Assembly (NCBI GenBank): GCA_902622705.1 | Contig: CACNQT010000007.1 | Location: 1 to 45,755, forward strand | DNA length: 45,755 bases | Direction of reading: 5' to 3' | Origin: an uncultured Prochlorococcus sp. | GTDB lineage: Bacteria; Cyanobacteriota; Cyanobacteriia; PCC-6307; Cyanobiaceae | In this document: positions 28,463 to 36,108 of the stretch, in pieces | How the letters are laid out: every line of letters starts with the position of its first letter | Numbering within the stretch: the stretch's first letter is position 1 | Notes under the pieces: generated by a model | The model's input: only the letters and a program-made list of their open reading frames with translations | What the model was told of the DNA's origin: nothing | The model's database searches: none | Made by a program: the position numbers and the translations under genes

Positions 28463-29047
28463 ATGTCTACAACTCAAGAAAAAAGAAATTCAATACTAAA
28501 GGATTTAAAAAATCTTTTAGTCTGGATATCTATTGCTTTAATTATACGATGGCAGGTTATAGAGCCAAGATGGATCCCATCCGGTTCAATGCTTCCAACT
28601 CTTCAAATACAAGATAAAATTCTTGTTGAAAAAGTAACCCCTAAAATTATATCCAAATCAAATCTTTCAAAATTAAAAAATAAAATAGTTGTTTTTAAAG
28701 TTCCTGAACAATTAATTAATGCTGGTTATGAAGCAGATACTGCACTAATAAAAAGAGTAATTGGAATACCTGGAGACAAGGTAGAAGTTAGAGACGGTAA
28801 CCTTTACTTAAATGATATCGCTCAAAAAAATTACGTTTTTGACAAAAATATTAATTATTCAATAGGACCTTATATTGTCCCAGAAGACTCATTATGGGTA
28901 ATGGGAGATAATAGAAATAATAGTATGGACTCACATATTTGGGGATTTTTACCCTATGAAAAGGTTATTGGTAAAGCTATTTTTAGATATTGGCCGTTTA
29001 AAAAAATTGGATATATTCGGTTCCCTGCCCTTAATAATTTAGATTAA
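28463..29047 (+). CDS. lepB: Signal peptidase I
   Basis: LepB removes signal peptides from exported proteins at the outer face of the plasma or thylakoid membrane. The 194-residue protein has one membrane segment at about 16-30, then the catalytic Ser42 in IPSGSMLPTL, the general-base Lys97 in ALIKRVIGIPGD, and a later WVMGDNRNNSMDSHIWGFLP, the S26 family boxes in order. The size is that of short Gram-positive and cyanobacterial forms. It is divergent from menD and is followed after 45 bases by a DUF760 gene. Confidence 0.95.
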   Translation: MSTTQEKRNSILKDLKNLLVWISIALIIRWQVIEPRWIPSGSMLPTLQIQDKILVEKVTPKIISKSNLSKLKNKIVVFKVPEQLINAGYEADTALIKRVIGIPGDKVEVRDGNLYLNDIAQKNYVFDKNINYSIGPYIVPEDSLWVMGDNRNNSMDSHIWGFLPYEKVIGKAIFRYWPFKKIGYIRFPALNNLD

Positions 29048-29092
29048 TGGGTACGTAATGTTGTAAGGTTTTTATATCTTGAAGCTGTAGAA

Positions 29093-29428
29093 ATGTTTAA
29101 TCCAGAATTTCTTGCTACTGAAAATAATGATCCAAACGATGAGAATGATTTAATCCAATATTTGCAAAAACAATCTCCAGAAGTTTTGCAAAGAGTAGCA
29201 AAATCAGCTAGTGAAGATATTCAAGAAATAATTAGACATAATGTTCAAGGTCTTCTTGGAATGCTCCCATCAGATCAATTTGACGTAAAAATAACATCTT
29301 CAAAAGACAACTTTGCTAATTTACTATCTTCTGCAATGATGACAGGATATTTCTTAAGACAAATGGAACAAAGAAAAGAGTTGGAACAAACTCTTATAAA
29401 TGACGAAAACATGTCTATTGAAGAATAA
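29093..29428 (+). CDS. DUF760 family protein
   Basis: This 111-residue protein has the pattern I recall for DUF760, found in cyanobacteria and plastids: LIQYLQKQSPEVLQRVAKSAS, then IIRHNVQGLLGMLP, ending with ANLLSSAMMTGYFLRQMEQRKELE in shortened form. It is mostly helical and soluble. The function is not known; plant members are thought to associate with chloroplast functions. It lies 45 bases downstream of lepB, with no terminator seen between them, and is convergent with the DUF4336 gene 6 bases away. Confidence 0.75.
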   Translation: MFNPEFLATENNDPNDENDLIQYLQKQSPEVLQRVAKSASEDIQEIIRHNVQGLLGMLPSDQFDVKITSSKDNFANLLSSAMMTGYFLRQMEQRKELEQTLINDENMSIEE

Positions 29429-29434
29429 TAGTTT

Positions 29435-30607
29435 TTAGAGATTTACTTCTTCAGGAATTATTCCCAGTTCAAACAATTTTTTATATAAACCCATCAAAAA
29501 TTTATTATCTTCAGGAAGTTTGTCCCAATTTTGGGAATTAATTTCATTAATTAATTTTTGACAATCTTCTATTGTAAATTTTATAGGTGCCGTAAAATGA
29601 GCTGGAATTAAGTATTCCATATCTTCAAAAGACTTGATATTTTCTAACCATTTAAGTAAAACTTCTTTTGAACGCGGAAAAATTAATTTTTGTAAAACTG
29701 GTGCAATTTGAATCTTAGGAGTATCTATACCCATTATTTCAACAAGGGAGGATTCCCAATCTTCGTCCCATAAAAAGGGATAAATACCGAAATGAGATCT
29801 CCAATTTCTAACATCTTTTTTGAATGAATACTTAAATATTTTTTTTAAAGGTGGAATATTTAATTTGCCTGGTTTCAAAAAAGATGAAAATAAAACTAAT
29901 CTTTTCCATCCTTTTTTTCTTTGTTCGATGGAGTCAATTAAAGGTTCATCTCCTCTCTCTCTAGAATGAAAAAGAAGTGGAGTTGGATCAAAATTAAATA
30001 TCTCAGGTGGTGTGGAGTCTATTCCAACTATTGCATCTGTTACATGAAGAGTTTTCGTAGGATAGTGGAAACAACTTATCTCTTGATATCTTCCAAGTCC
30101 TAAATTCAGTGGGCCTAATGAAGACCATTTAAAAGAGTTTGAATGAGGAGTACCTTCCTCAAACAGTATTCTTGATCTTTTTGATGGAATCCCTAAAAAA
30201 TCTAGTGGTAGATTTATGGGGAAACTCCATTGTCCGGGACAAAGCCAAATTTCTGTATCTATAAAAATTCTTGAAAGAGCTGGCAGTCCAATTTTATGTT
30301 CTAGTCCAGAGGCACTAGGTAGAATTATTGTTTTTACTTTACCGTGAATCGCAATTAATTTTTCTAACTCATTTATTAATTCTTTTGTCGGAGGCAGTGG
30401 ATTTATAAGCATCAATCCATTATCAACCTTTATTACCGTCATTCTTATTGGAACAGCAACATAATATAGTCCCTGTATTTGTTCCAAGGACCATATTTGA
30501 TCAGGAATTAATTCTCTTAAAATTGTTTTCTTTTTTCCATAAGGATATAAGGGGAATAAAGGCCACCAATTCCACTTTTTATTTAAAGTTTCTTCCACCA
30601 CTATCAT
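29435..30607 (-). CDS. DUF4336 family protein
   Basis: This 390-residue protein resembles DUF4336, which I recall as a metallo-beta-lactamase-like fold that lacks the full HxHxDH metal site: the MLINPLPPTKELINELEKL region and ILPSASGLEHKIGLPAL replace it, and WLCPGQWSFPINLPL and TLHVTDAIVGI follow. Early residues contain WWPLFPLYPYGKKK. Its ATG overlaps the mntB stop (ATGA), which places it last in the manganese transporter operon. The reaction is unknown; a link with metal uptake is inference from position. Confidence 0.72.
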   Translation of the reverse strand: MIVVEETLNKKWNWWPLFPLYPYGKKKTILRELIPDQIWSLEQIQGLYYVAVPIRMTVIKVDNGLMLINPLPPTKELINELEKLIAIHGKVKTIILPSASGLEHKIGLPALSRIFIDTEIWLCPGQWSFPINLPLDFLGIPSKRSRILFEEGTPHSNSFKWSSLGPLNLGLGRYQEISCFHYPTKTLHVTDAIVGIDSTPPEIFNFDPTPLLFHSRERGDEPLIDSIEQRKKGWKRLVLFSSFLKPGKLNIPPLKKIFKYSFKKDVRNWRSHFGIYPFLWDEDWESSLVEIMGIDTPKIQIAPVLQKLIFPRSKEVLLKWLENIKSFEDMEYLIPAHFTAPIKFTIEDCQKLINEINSQNWDKLPEDNKFLMGLYKKLFELGIIPEEVNL

Positions 30608-31476
30608 TTATACCCAGAAAATAATTTCTTTAATTTAAATATTCCGTATCTTGGAGCAAATAAAAAAGCAAATAAAAATATAAAAGTTTGTGCTAAGACA
30701 ATTGATCCCCCTGTTTCAAGATCAAACCAAAAACTAACATAGATTCCTATTAGGCTTGAGATAATTGCACTTAATACTGAAATTACTGTCATATTATCAA
30801 ACTTATCGGTAAGTAAATATGCCGTAGCTCCTGGTGTAATCAACATTGCAACTACCAAAATAATTCCAACAGACTGCAAGCCCACAACAGCTGCCAAAGA
30901 TAAGCATGTGAGGAGTAAATAATGAAGAAAAAATACGTTAATCCCAACTGTTTTTGCATGCCTAGGATCAAAACAATAAAGCATTAAATCTTTTCTAAAA
31001 GTTGATAAAAGGATTACTACCAATAAAGAAATTAATATAGTTTGTTTTACATCTGAAAGTGATATTCCTAATGGACTACCAAAAAGAATAGAGTGCAGAT
31101 CAATATTACTTTTAATCTTAGAAACCAATACGATTCCAAGAGCAAAAAATCCGGTAAATACCAACCCAATAACAGTATCTTCCTTAACTCTAGATTTCTG
31201 CTTAATAAACCCTATTAATGCTACAGAACCAACTCCGAAAATAAATGCCCCTAATGAGAAAGGAAGACCTAATGCATAAGCAACTACAACCCCAGGCATC
31301 ACTGAATGTGACACTGCATCTCCCATTAAAGCCCATCCTTTAAGAGTCAAATAACTTGAAAGGAAACCACAAACAGCTGCAACTAATGAACTCATAAGAA
31401 GTGCTTTTCTCATAAAGTCATGAGTTAAAGGATCTGTTATGAATGAATCTAAAGTTAAAAAAGAACAGAGCTCCAT
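30604..31476 (-). CDS. mntB: Manganese/zinc ABC transporter permease (MntB-like)
   Basis: This 290-residue membrane protein belongs to the ABC-3 permease family, with about eight hydrophobic segments. Family marks include ALMGDAVSHSVMPGVVVAYALG at about 50-71 in shortened form, the EAA-like coupling region near DPRHAKTVGIN at about 170-182, and ILVVAMLITPGATAYLLT. It forms the plasma-membrane channel for the metal handed over by the MntC-like protein and works with the MntA-like ATPase, encoded 12 bases upstream. Its stop overlaps the DUF4336 start by 4 bases. The metal is inferred from the binding protein. Confidence 0.88.
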   Translation of the reverse strand: MELCSFLTLDSFITDPLTHDFMRKALLMSSLVAAVCGFLSSYLTLKGWALMGDAVSHSVMPGVVVAYALGLPFSLGAFIFGVGSVALIGFIKQKSRVKEDTVIGLVFTGFFALGIVLVSKIKSNIDLHSILFGSPLGISLSDVKQTILISLLVVILLSTFRKDLMLYCFDPRHAKTVGINVFFLHYLLLTCLSLAAVVGLQSVGIILVVAMLITPGATAYLLTDKFDNMTVISVLSAIISSLIGIYVSFWFDLETGGSIVLAQTFIFLFAFLFAPRYGIFKLKKLFSGYK

Positions 31477-31488
31477 ATAATTTAAAAT

Positions 31489-32253
31489 TTAGGATTCAGG
31501 TCCAAACAAGAAATCAGGTGAGATACCTCCAAAAGTGGTAGTAATATTTTCAGGGGTAAACACTTCAGAGGTCTCACCATAAGCTACGACAGTTTTATTT
31601 ATTAAAAGAACCAAATCACAAAATTCACGGACATGAATCATATCGTGCGTTGATAATAATATAGTTTTCCCCTCATTTTTAAATTGAATAAATAATTCCG
31701 AGATAAGTTTCTCAGTCCTTATATCAACACCTGAAAACGGCTCATCAAGAAGCAATACTGACGCTCTTTGCGCAATTGCTCTAGCTAAAAAAGTTCGTTT
31801 TCTCTGACCTCCAGATAAGTTTCCAATAGGTGTAGAGTAATGCTCAGTAAGATCAACTCTCTCAATAGCATCTTTAACGGCCTGAACATCAGACTCTCTA
31901 GGACACCTAAAAATGTTCATCGAACCATATCTTCCCATCATCACTACATCCCAAACACTTATTGGAAATTGACTATCAATTCCCTCATTTTGAGGAACAT
32001 AAGCAATTGTCTGATCTTTTTGAGCAGATCTTACAGACTCTCCATTTATTCTAATTTTTCCCTTTGAAATATTTACAAAGCCAGTTAAAGCATTAAAAAA
32101 AGTTGTTTTACCAGCCCCGTTCATCCCTACTAACCCACAAATCTGGCCAGGTTTCAATCTTAAATTGGCATCATATAAAGCCACCTTACCGTTGTAATCT
32201 ACGCAAATATTCTCTGCATCAATCCTAAAGTTTTGATAATTGATTGTCTCCAT
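31489..32253 (-). CDS. mntA: Manganese/zinc ABC transporter ATP-binding protein (MntA-like)
   Basis: This 254-residue ATPase powers the metal transporter. The Walker A motif is in GLVGMNGAGKTTFFNAL, the Q-loop in YVPQNEGID, the signature in LSGGQRKRTFLARA, Walker B in VLLLDEPFSGVD, and the switch histidine in LLSTHDM. The sequence resembles the cluster of ATPases for manganese, zinc and iron (MntA/ZnuC). It starts 3 bases after the mntC stop, and mntB starts 12 bases after its stop, so the three must be co-transcribed. Confidence 0.9.
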   Translation of the reverse strand: METINYQNFRIDAENICVDYNGKVALYDANLRLKPGQICGLVGMNGAGKTTFFNALTGFVNISKGKIRINGESVRSAQKDQTIAYVPQNEGIDSQFPISVWDVVMMGRYGSMNIFRCPRESDVQAVKDAIERVDLTEHYSTPIGNLSGGQRKRTFLARAIAQRASVLLLDEPFSGVDIRTEKLISELFIQFKNEGKTILLSTHDMIHVREFCDLVLLINKTVVAYGETSEVFTPENITTTFGGISPDFLFGPES

Positions 32254-32256
32254 AAT

Positions 32257-33165
32257 TCAAAAAAGTCCTTTTTTAATCAAATCCAAATTATGCTCAAGCA
32301 TTTTTATATAGGAACTAGCAGGCCCATTATTATCAGATAATGAATCAACAAAAAGATTTCCCCCAAAATTAGCTCCAGTTTCGTTTGCAACAACCATTTG
32401 AGATTCGTTACTTACAGTACTTTCGCAAAATACAGATGGAACTTTTTTTTCTTTAACTAGTGAAATTGTTCTAGCCATTCTTTTGGGAGTAATTTGACTC
32501 TCAGCATTGACTGGCCATAAATAAACTTCCTCTAATCCATAATCATTTGTTAAATATGAAAAAGCACCTTCACAACTTACTAGATACCTCCTGTCTTTAT
32601 TTAAGTTATTAATAAAAAGTGAGAATTCTTTATCTATTTTAGAAAGTTTATCTTTATAAATTTTTCCATTTTCTTCAAATAATGTCCTTTTGGAGGGCCT
32701 CAATTCTGATAAAGAATCCACGAGAATATCTACGTATAGGATCCCTCTTTTTGGAGAAATCCAGGCATGAGGATTGGGTTTCCCTTTATAAAAATCTTCA
32801 CTAATAAAAATAGGATCTAAATCTTTCGCGACAGTAATTCTTTTAACTTTTAAATTAGAAACAAATTTTTCAGCCCATAATTCAAATCCAAATCCATTAT
32901 CAATAAAAACAAAAGCACTAGAGGCATTTACTAAATCACTTGGAGTTGGTTGGTAGCCATGAACTTCAACTCCAGGTTTTGTTATTGATCTAACAATAAA
33001 ATCATCTTTTGCAACATTGCTAATTATGTCCGCCAAAACAGTGAAACTTGCCAGTATTACTTCTTTAGTTTCATTTTTATTTGATATTTTCCTACATGAG
33101 CCTGAAGTAAGAGAAAGAAGAAGTAACAAACAAAAAAAAAGACTATTTTTTTTCATATTTAACAT
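32257..33165 (-). CDS. mntC: Manganese-type metal-binding lipoprotein (MntC-like)
   Basis: This 302-residue protein is the extracytoplasmic metal binder of a cluster A-I ABC transporter. The first 24 residues form a lysine-led hydrophobic signal ending in SGSC, a loose lipoprotein cleavage site with Cys24 (Leu is missing at -3). Metal ligands can be read as His69 (VHGYQP), His133 (NPHAWISP), Glu199 (SCEGAFSY) and Asp274 (LFVDSLS). The Glu in third position, rather than His, marks the manganese-type proteins PsaA and MntC, and there is no His-rich loop as in ZnuA. It begins 11 bases after the DUF697 gene. ATG at 33156 is an alternative start. Confidence 0.88.
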   Translation of the reverse strand: MLNMKKNSLFFCLLLLLSLTSGSCRKISNKNETKEVILASFTVLADIISNVAKDDFIVRSITKPGVEVHGYQPTPSDLVNASSAFVFIDNGFGFELWAEKFVSNLKVKRITVAKDLDPIFISEDFYKGKPNPHAWISPKRGILYVDILVDSLSELRPSKRTLFEENGKIYKDKLSKIDKEFSLFINNLNKDRRYLVSCEGAFSYLTNDYGLEEVYLWPVNAESQITPKRMARTISLVKEKKVPSVFCESTVSNESQMVVANETGANFGGNLFVDSLSDNNGPASSYIKMLEHNLDLIKKGLF

Positions 33166-33176
33166 TAATCCTTAGA

Positions 33177-34511
33177 TTATGAATTAAAAGATAGTTTCAT
33201 AAGTGGTTTTCTAAGATCAGAAATAAATCCTTTCCAATTTATTTTTTCTTTTTCAAAAGCTTTTTCAACAATTATCTCAGAATTTTTCTTTATAAAATCC
33301 AAATCAGGTTCTTCTACTCCTTTTGTTATTGCCATAAAATCAGCCAAAGAACTTGATAATACTCTTGTTAGATAAGCAGCACTGACCGCCTGAAATGTTC
33401 CAGAGACAAGCCAATTTGCGCCATGTAATTTTGTTATGCCAATTAGAGTCTGTCCACTCCATTCAATAACTCCCTGAGCAATTGCAGTCTTTAAAATCTC
33501 TTTAGATACTTTATCTAAAATTTCAGGAGACCAATTACATCCCCATATAGACTTAATTTCTTTAATCATTAATGAATTTAGTACTGTCATTGCCATAACA
33601 TCAATTGATGCGATAGGAGATAAGAAAACAGTCGTTGCGACAAGAATTTGATTTTTTCTTTGTATAACTCTTAACTGCATTCTTCTTATCCCTTCAATTT
33701 CAGATTGCCAGGCAACATGAAGTTCTTTCAAGAGCCTTTTTTTTGTATTTTCAATATTTTTAGATGAACTTATGAAAAACTTCCTTAACGAAAAAGGTAT
33801 ATTTGTTATTTCATTCTTATTCGCATCAAAAGTAATAATTTTATTTATAAAGTCACTTGAAATTTGAGACTTTAGATCTTCTATCTGATTTTTGGCTTCT
33901 ATTTCGTTTGAAGTTAAAGCCACCAACCAGATTGGCATATTTTTAGGAAACTTTTCCAGCCACAAAAAGTCATTTGCCGATAAAGGCAAGTTTATAAAAT
34001 ATAAGACTGCATCACTCTTCAAAGCTTCTTCTGGAATAACTTGTAAAGAATTGTATTTAGGCAGTTTTTCGTATAAATCAAAGTCAAACTTATCTGCTTT
34101 AAAATGACTTTTCAAAACAGACATACAACTTTGATAATCTTTTTGTCCAATGCAACTTATTTTTTCTTTTTCACATCTATTAAAAATCGATTCAAGTATT
34201 TTTTGTCTTTTTTGATTCTGTTTTTCTAATTCATTTGTTGCTTCAAGTTCTTCAAAAAAATTTAAATCTTCATTACATAGATTTATCCAACCATCTAAGT
34301 TATTTGGCTCATTAAATTTAGGCTTATCATTCTTCAAGTAAAAATATCCCCCCAAACACAACGCAAAAAATCCTATTGAGCCTCCTGCAAAATGAACTAA
34401 GTCACTGACAAACCATTCCCCAAAACCTAACAATAATAAAATAATTAGAAGATTTTTTTTTGGAAACTTTGTGAAATCCTTTAAAAGGTTGTCTTTACTA
34501 ATATCAAACAC
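33177..34511 (-). CDS. DUF697 membrane protein with P-loop-less GTPase-like middle
   Basis: The C-terminal 170 residues match DUF697 (YcjF-type): IQRKNQILVATTVFLSPIASIDV, then SGTFQAVSAAYLTRVL. Two hydrophobic segments lie near the N-terminus (LLIILLLLGF, GFFALCLGGYFY). The middle contains DAVLYFINLPLSANDF followed by NMPIWLVALTSNE, like the G3-G4 part of an Era-type GTPase, but no P-loop (GxxxxGKS) is present. The start is uncertain: GTG at 34511 (444 residues) is used; TTG at 34565 would add 18 residues. It lies 11 bases upstream of mntC and heads the five-gene operon. No function is established. Confidence 0.65.
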   Translation of the reverse strand: MFDISKDNLLKDFTKFPKKNLLIILLLLGFGEWFVSDLVHFAGGSIGFFALCLGGYFYLKNDKPKFNEPNNLDGWINLCNEDLNFFEELEATNELEKQNQKRQKILESIFNRCEKEKISCIGQKDYQSCMSVLKSHFKADKFDFDLYEKLPKYNSLQVIPEEALKSDAVLYFINLPLSANDFLWLEKFPKNMPIWLVALTSNEIEAKNQIEDLKSQISSDFINKIITFDANKNEITNIPFSLRKFFISSSKNIENTKKRLLKELHVAWQSEIEGIRRMQLRVIQRKNQILVATTVFLSPIASIDVMAMTVLNSLMIKEIKSIWGCNWSPEILDKVSKEILKTAIAQGVIEWSGQTLIGITKLHGANWLVSGTFQAVSAAYLTRVLSSSLADFMAITKGVEEPDLDFIKKNSEIIVEKAFEKEKINWKGFISDLRKPLMKLSFNS

Positions 34512-34620
34512 GATGCTTAATTTTTCTAATTTTATTTTAATGCAAGTTGCGAATGAGAAAAGCAAAATTTCATAAGTCGTTAATCAAAAGATAAAAATTT
34601 AAGGCTTTAAAAAAGACTTA

Positions 34621-34650
34621 TTGCATAACAGGATGCTAAGTTAATAGACT
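34621..34650 (+). promoter_or_regulatory. Likely promoter of the RG-rich protein/trpS operon
   Basis: TTGCAT at 34621-34626 and TAGACT at 34645-34650 are 18 bases apart, fitting a sigma-70-type promoter with the TANNNT -10 common in Prochlorococcus. Transcription would start near 34657, about 20 bases before the ATG. A small dyad, TTAAG-TAA-CTTAA, lies at 34653-34665 over the expected start. Confidence 0.45.
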
Positions 34651-34676
34651 ATTTAAGTAACTTAAGAAACATTAAG

Positions 34677-35099
34677 ATGTCTAATTCAAATTTCAGCAAT
34701 AATCCTGGACAAGAAAATTACAGAGGTCGTTCTAACAATGAAAGATCTAATTTCAGAGATAGATCAGGCGGCAGAAGAGATGGAGGAGGATTCCGCATTA
34801 GATTGAGTGATAACGAAATGAAAGCTGTTAAATCAATACAAGAGACCTTTCAATTGAGATCTACCGTTGCAGTCCTCGGTTTCTCTGTTAGAACACTTAG
34901 CGAAATGATTAAAGACGAAAAATTGATTGAATCAATCACAGAATATGCAAAAAATAATAAAAACTCTTCTCCGAGTAGACAATCACAAAATCCTTATGAA
35001 GAAAAGACAAAAACAGCACCTGACCCTTTTGCAAGACCAGTAAAAAGTTCATCAACTGAAGAGATCCAATCTAGCGAATTAAAAGAGGATGGCAAATAA
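34677..35099 (+). CDS. Small Arg/Gly/Asn-rich conserved protein, unknown function
   Basis: The first 40 of 140 residues are low-complexity and rich in Arg, Gly, Asn and Ser, including YRGRS, RDRSGGRRDGGGFR, resembling the RGG-type tails of RNA-binding proteins. Residues 41-95 look like an ordered helical domain (IRLSDNEMKAVKSI, then VAVLGFSVRTLSEMIKD), and the last 45 are polar and acidic. I know no named family. It overlaps the trpS start by 11 bases, indicating coupling to an aminoacyl-tRNA synthetase operon. RNA binding is inference from composition alone. The start is ATG with a weak ribosome site. Confidence 0.7.
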   Translation: MSNSNFSNNPGQENYRGRSNNERSNFRDRSGGRRDGGGFRIRLSDNEMKAVKSIQETFQLRSTVAVLGFSVRTLSEMIKDEKLIESITEYAKNNKNSSPSRQSQNPYEEKTKTAPDPFARPVKSSSTEEIQSSELKEDGK

Positions 35100-36105
35100 A
35101 AAAAGAATTCTTTCGGGAGTTCAACCAACTGGTGATTTACATATTGGGAATTGGCTTGGGGCCATCAATAATTGGGTTACGCTTCAAGAACAATATGAAA
35201 CATTTCTATGTGTAGTTGATTTGCACGCAATCACAGCTTCATATAATCCCAAAGAATTATCTCAGAATACTATCTCTACTGCGGCTTTGTACGTCGCTTG
35301 TGGGATAGATCCCAATATATGCTCAATTTTTGTCCAAAGTCAGATTTCTGCACATTCAGAACTTTGTTGGATATTAAATTGCGTGACTCCTATAAATTGG
35401 ATGGAAAGAATGATTCAATTCAAGGAAAAATCCATACAACAGGGAAATAATGTATCCATTGGATTATTTGACTATCCGATTCTAATGGCTGCAGACATTC
35501 TTCTATATGATGCTGACTTTGTACCAGTAGGTGAGGATCAAAAACAACATCTTGAACTTGCTAGAGATATTGCACAACAAAGAATTAATGCGAGATTTAG
35601 TAAGGATAAAAATATTTTAAAAATCCCTCAACCAATAATCATGAAAAATGGTTCAAAAATAATGAGTTTGATTGATGGTTCAAAAAAGATGAGCAAAAGT
35701 GATCCTAATGAGGGCAGTCGAATTAACTTATTAGATCCTCCTGAACTAATCACAAAAAAAATAAAAAGGGCAAAAAGTGACAGCTCTATTGGAATAGAAT
35801 TTAATAACCCTGATAGGCCAGAATCTAAAAATCTTTTGATGATTTATTCAATATTATCTGGCAAAGAAATTTCTCAATGTGAAAAGGAATACTCAGAGAC
35901 TGGATGGGGGACATTTAAAAAATTAATTACTGAACAACTTATTGATTCACTAGAACCTATTCAGCAAAAATATAAATTATTAATTAATGATCCGTATCAA
36001 TTAAATAAAATCCTTGATGAAGGGAAGGAAAAAGCCGAAGACTTAGCAAATCAGACTTTAAAAAGAGTTAAATCAAAATTGGGATTTTTTGAAATGGAGA
36101 AATAA
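35089..36105 (+). CDS. trpS: Tryptophanyl-tRNA synthetase
   Basis: TrpS charges tRNA-Trp. The 338-residue class I enzyme has the HIGH variant LHIGNWLGA at about residues 18-26 and the KMSKS loop in GSKKMSKSDPNEG at about residue 203. The Rossmann fold is evident between them, including VVDLHAIT and VGEDQKQHLELARD. The length is normal. It begins inside the tail of the RG-rich gene and is followed after 3 bases by thrS. Confidence 0.97.
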   Translation: MANKKRILSGVQPTGDLHIGNWLGAINNWVTLQEQYETFLCVVDLHAITASYNPKELSQNTISTAALYVACGIDPNICSIFVQSQISAHSELCWILNCVTPINWMERMIQFKEKSIQQGNNVSIGLFDYPILMAADILLYDADFVPVGEDQKQHLELARDIAQQRINARFSKDKNILKIPQPIIMKNGSKIMSLIDGSKKMSKSDPNEGSRINLLDPPELITKKIKRAKSDSSIGIEFNNPDRPESKNLLMIYSILSGKEISQCEKEYSETGWGTFKKLITEQLIDSLEPIQQKYKLLINDPYQLNKILDEGKEKAEDLANQTLKRVKSKLGFFEMEK

Positions 36106-36108
36106 ATT

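Noticed and set aside
29419-29453. TGAAGAA/TTCTTCA inverted repeat between the DUF760 and DUF4336 genes
   Set aside because: The arms are only 7 bases with a 21-base loop, and both lie in coding sequence of the two gene ends, so it is not a convincing terminator.
33177-34565. TTG 34565 as the DUF697 start
   Set aside because: The added 18 residues show no obvious family feature and no ribosome site; GTG 34511 is preferred, but this is not settled.
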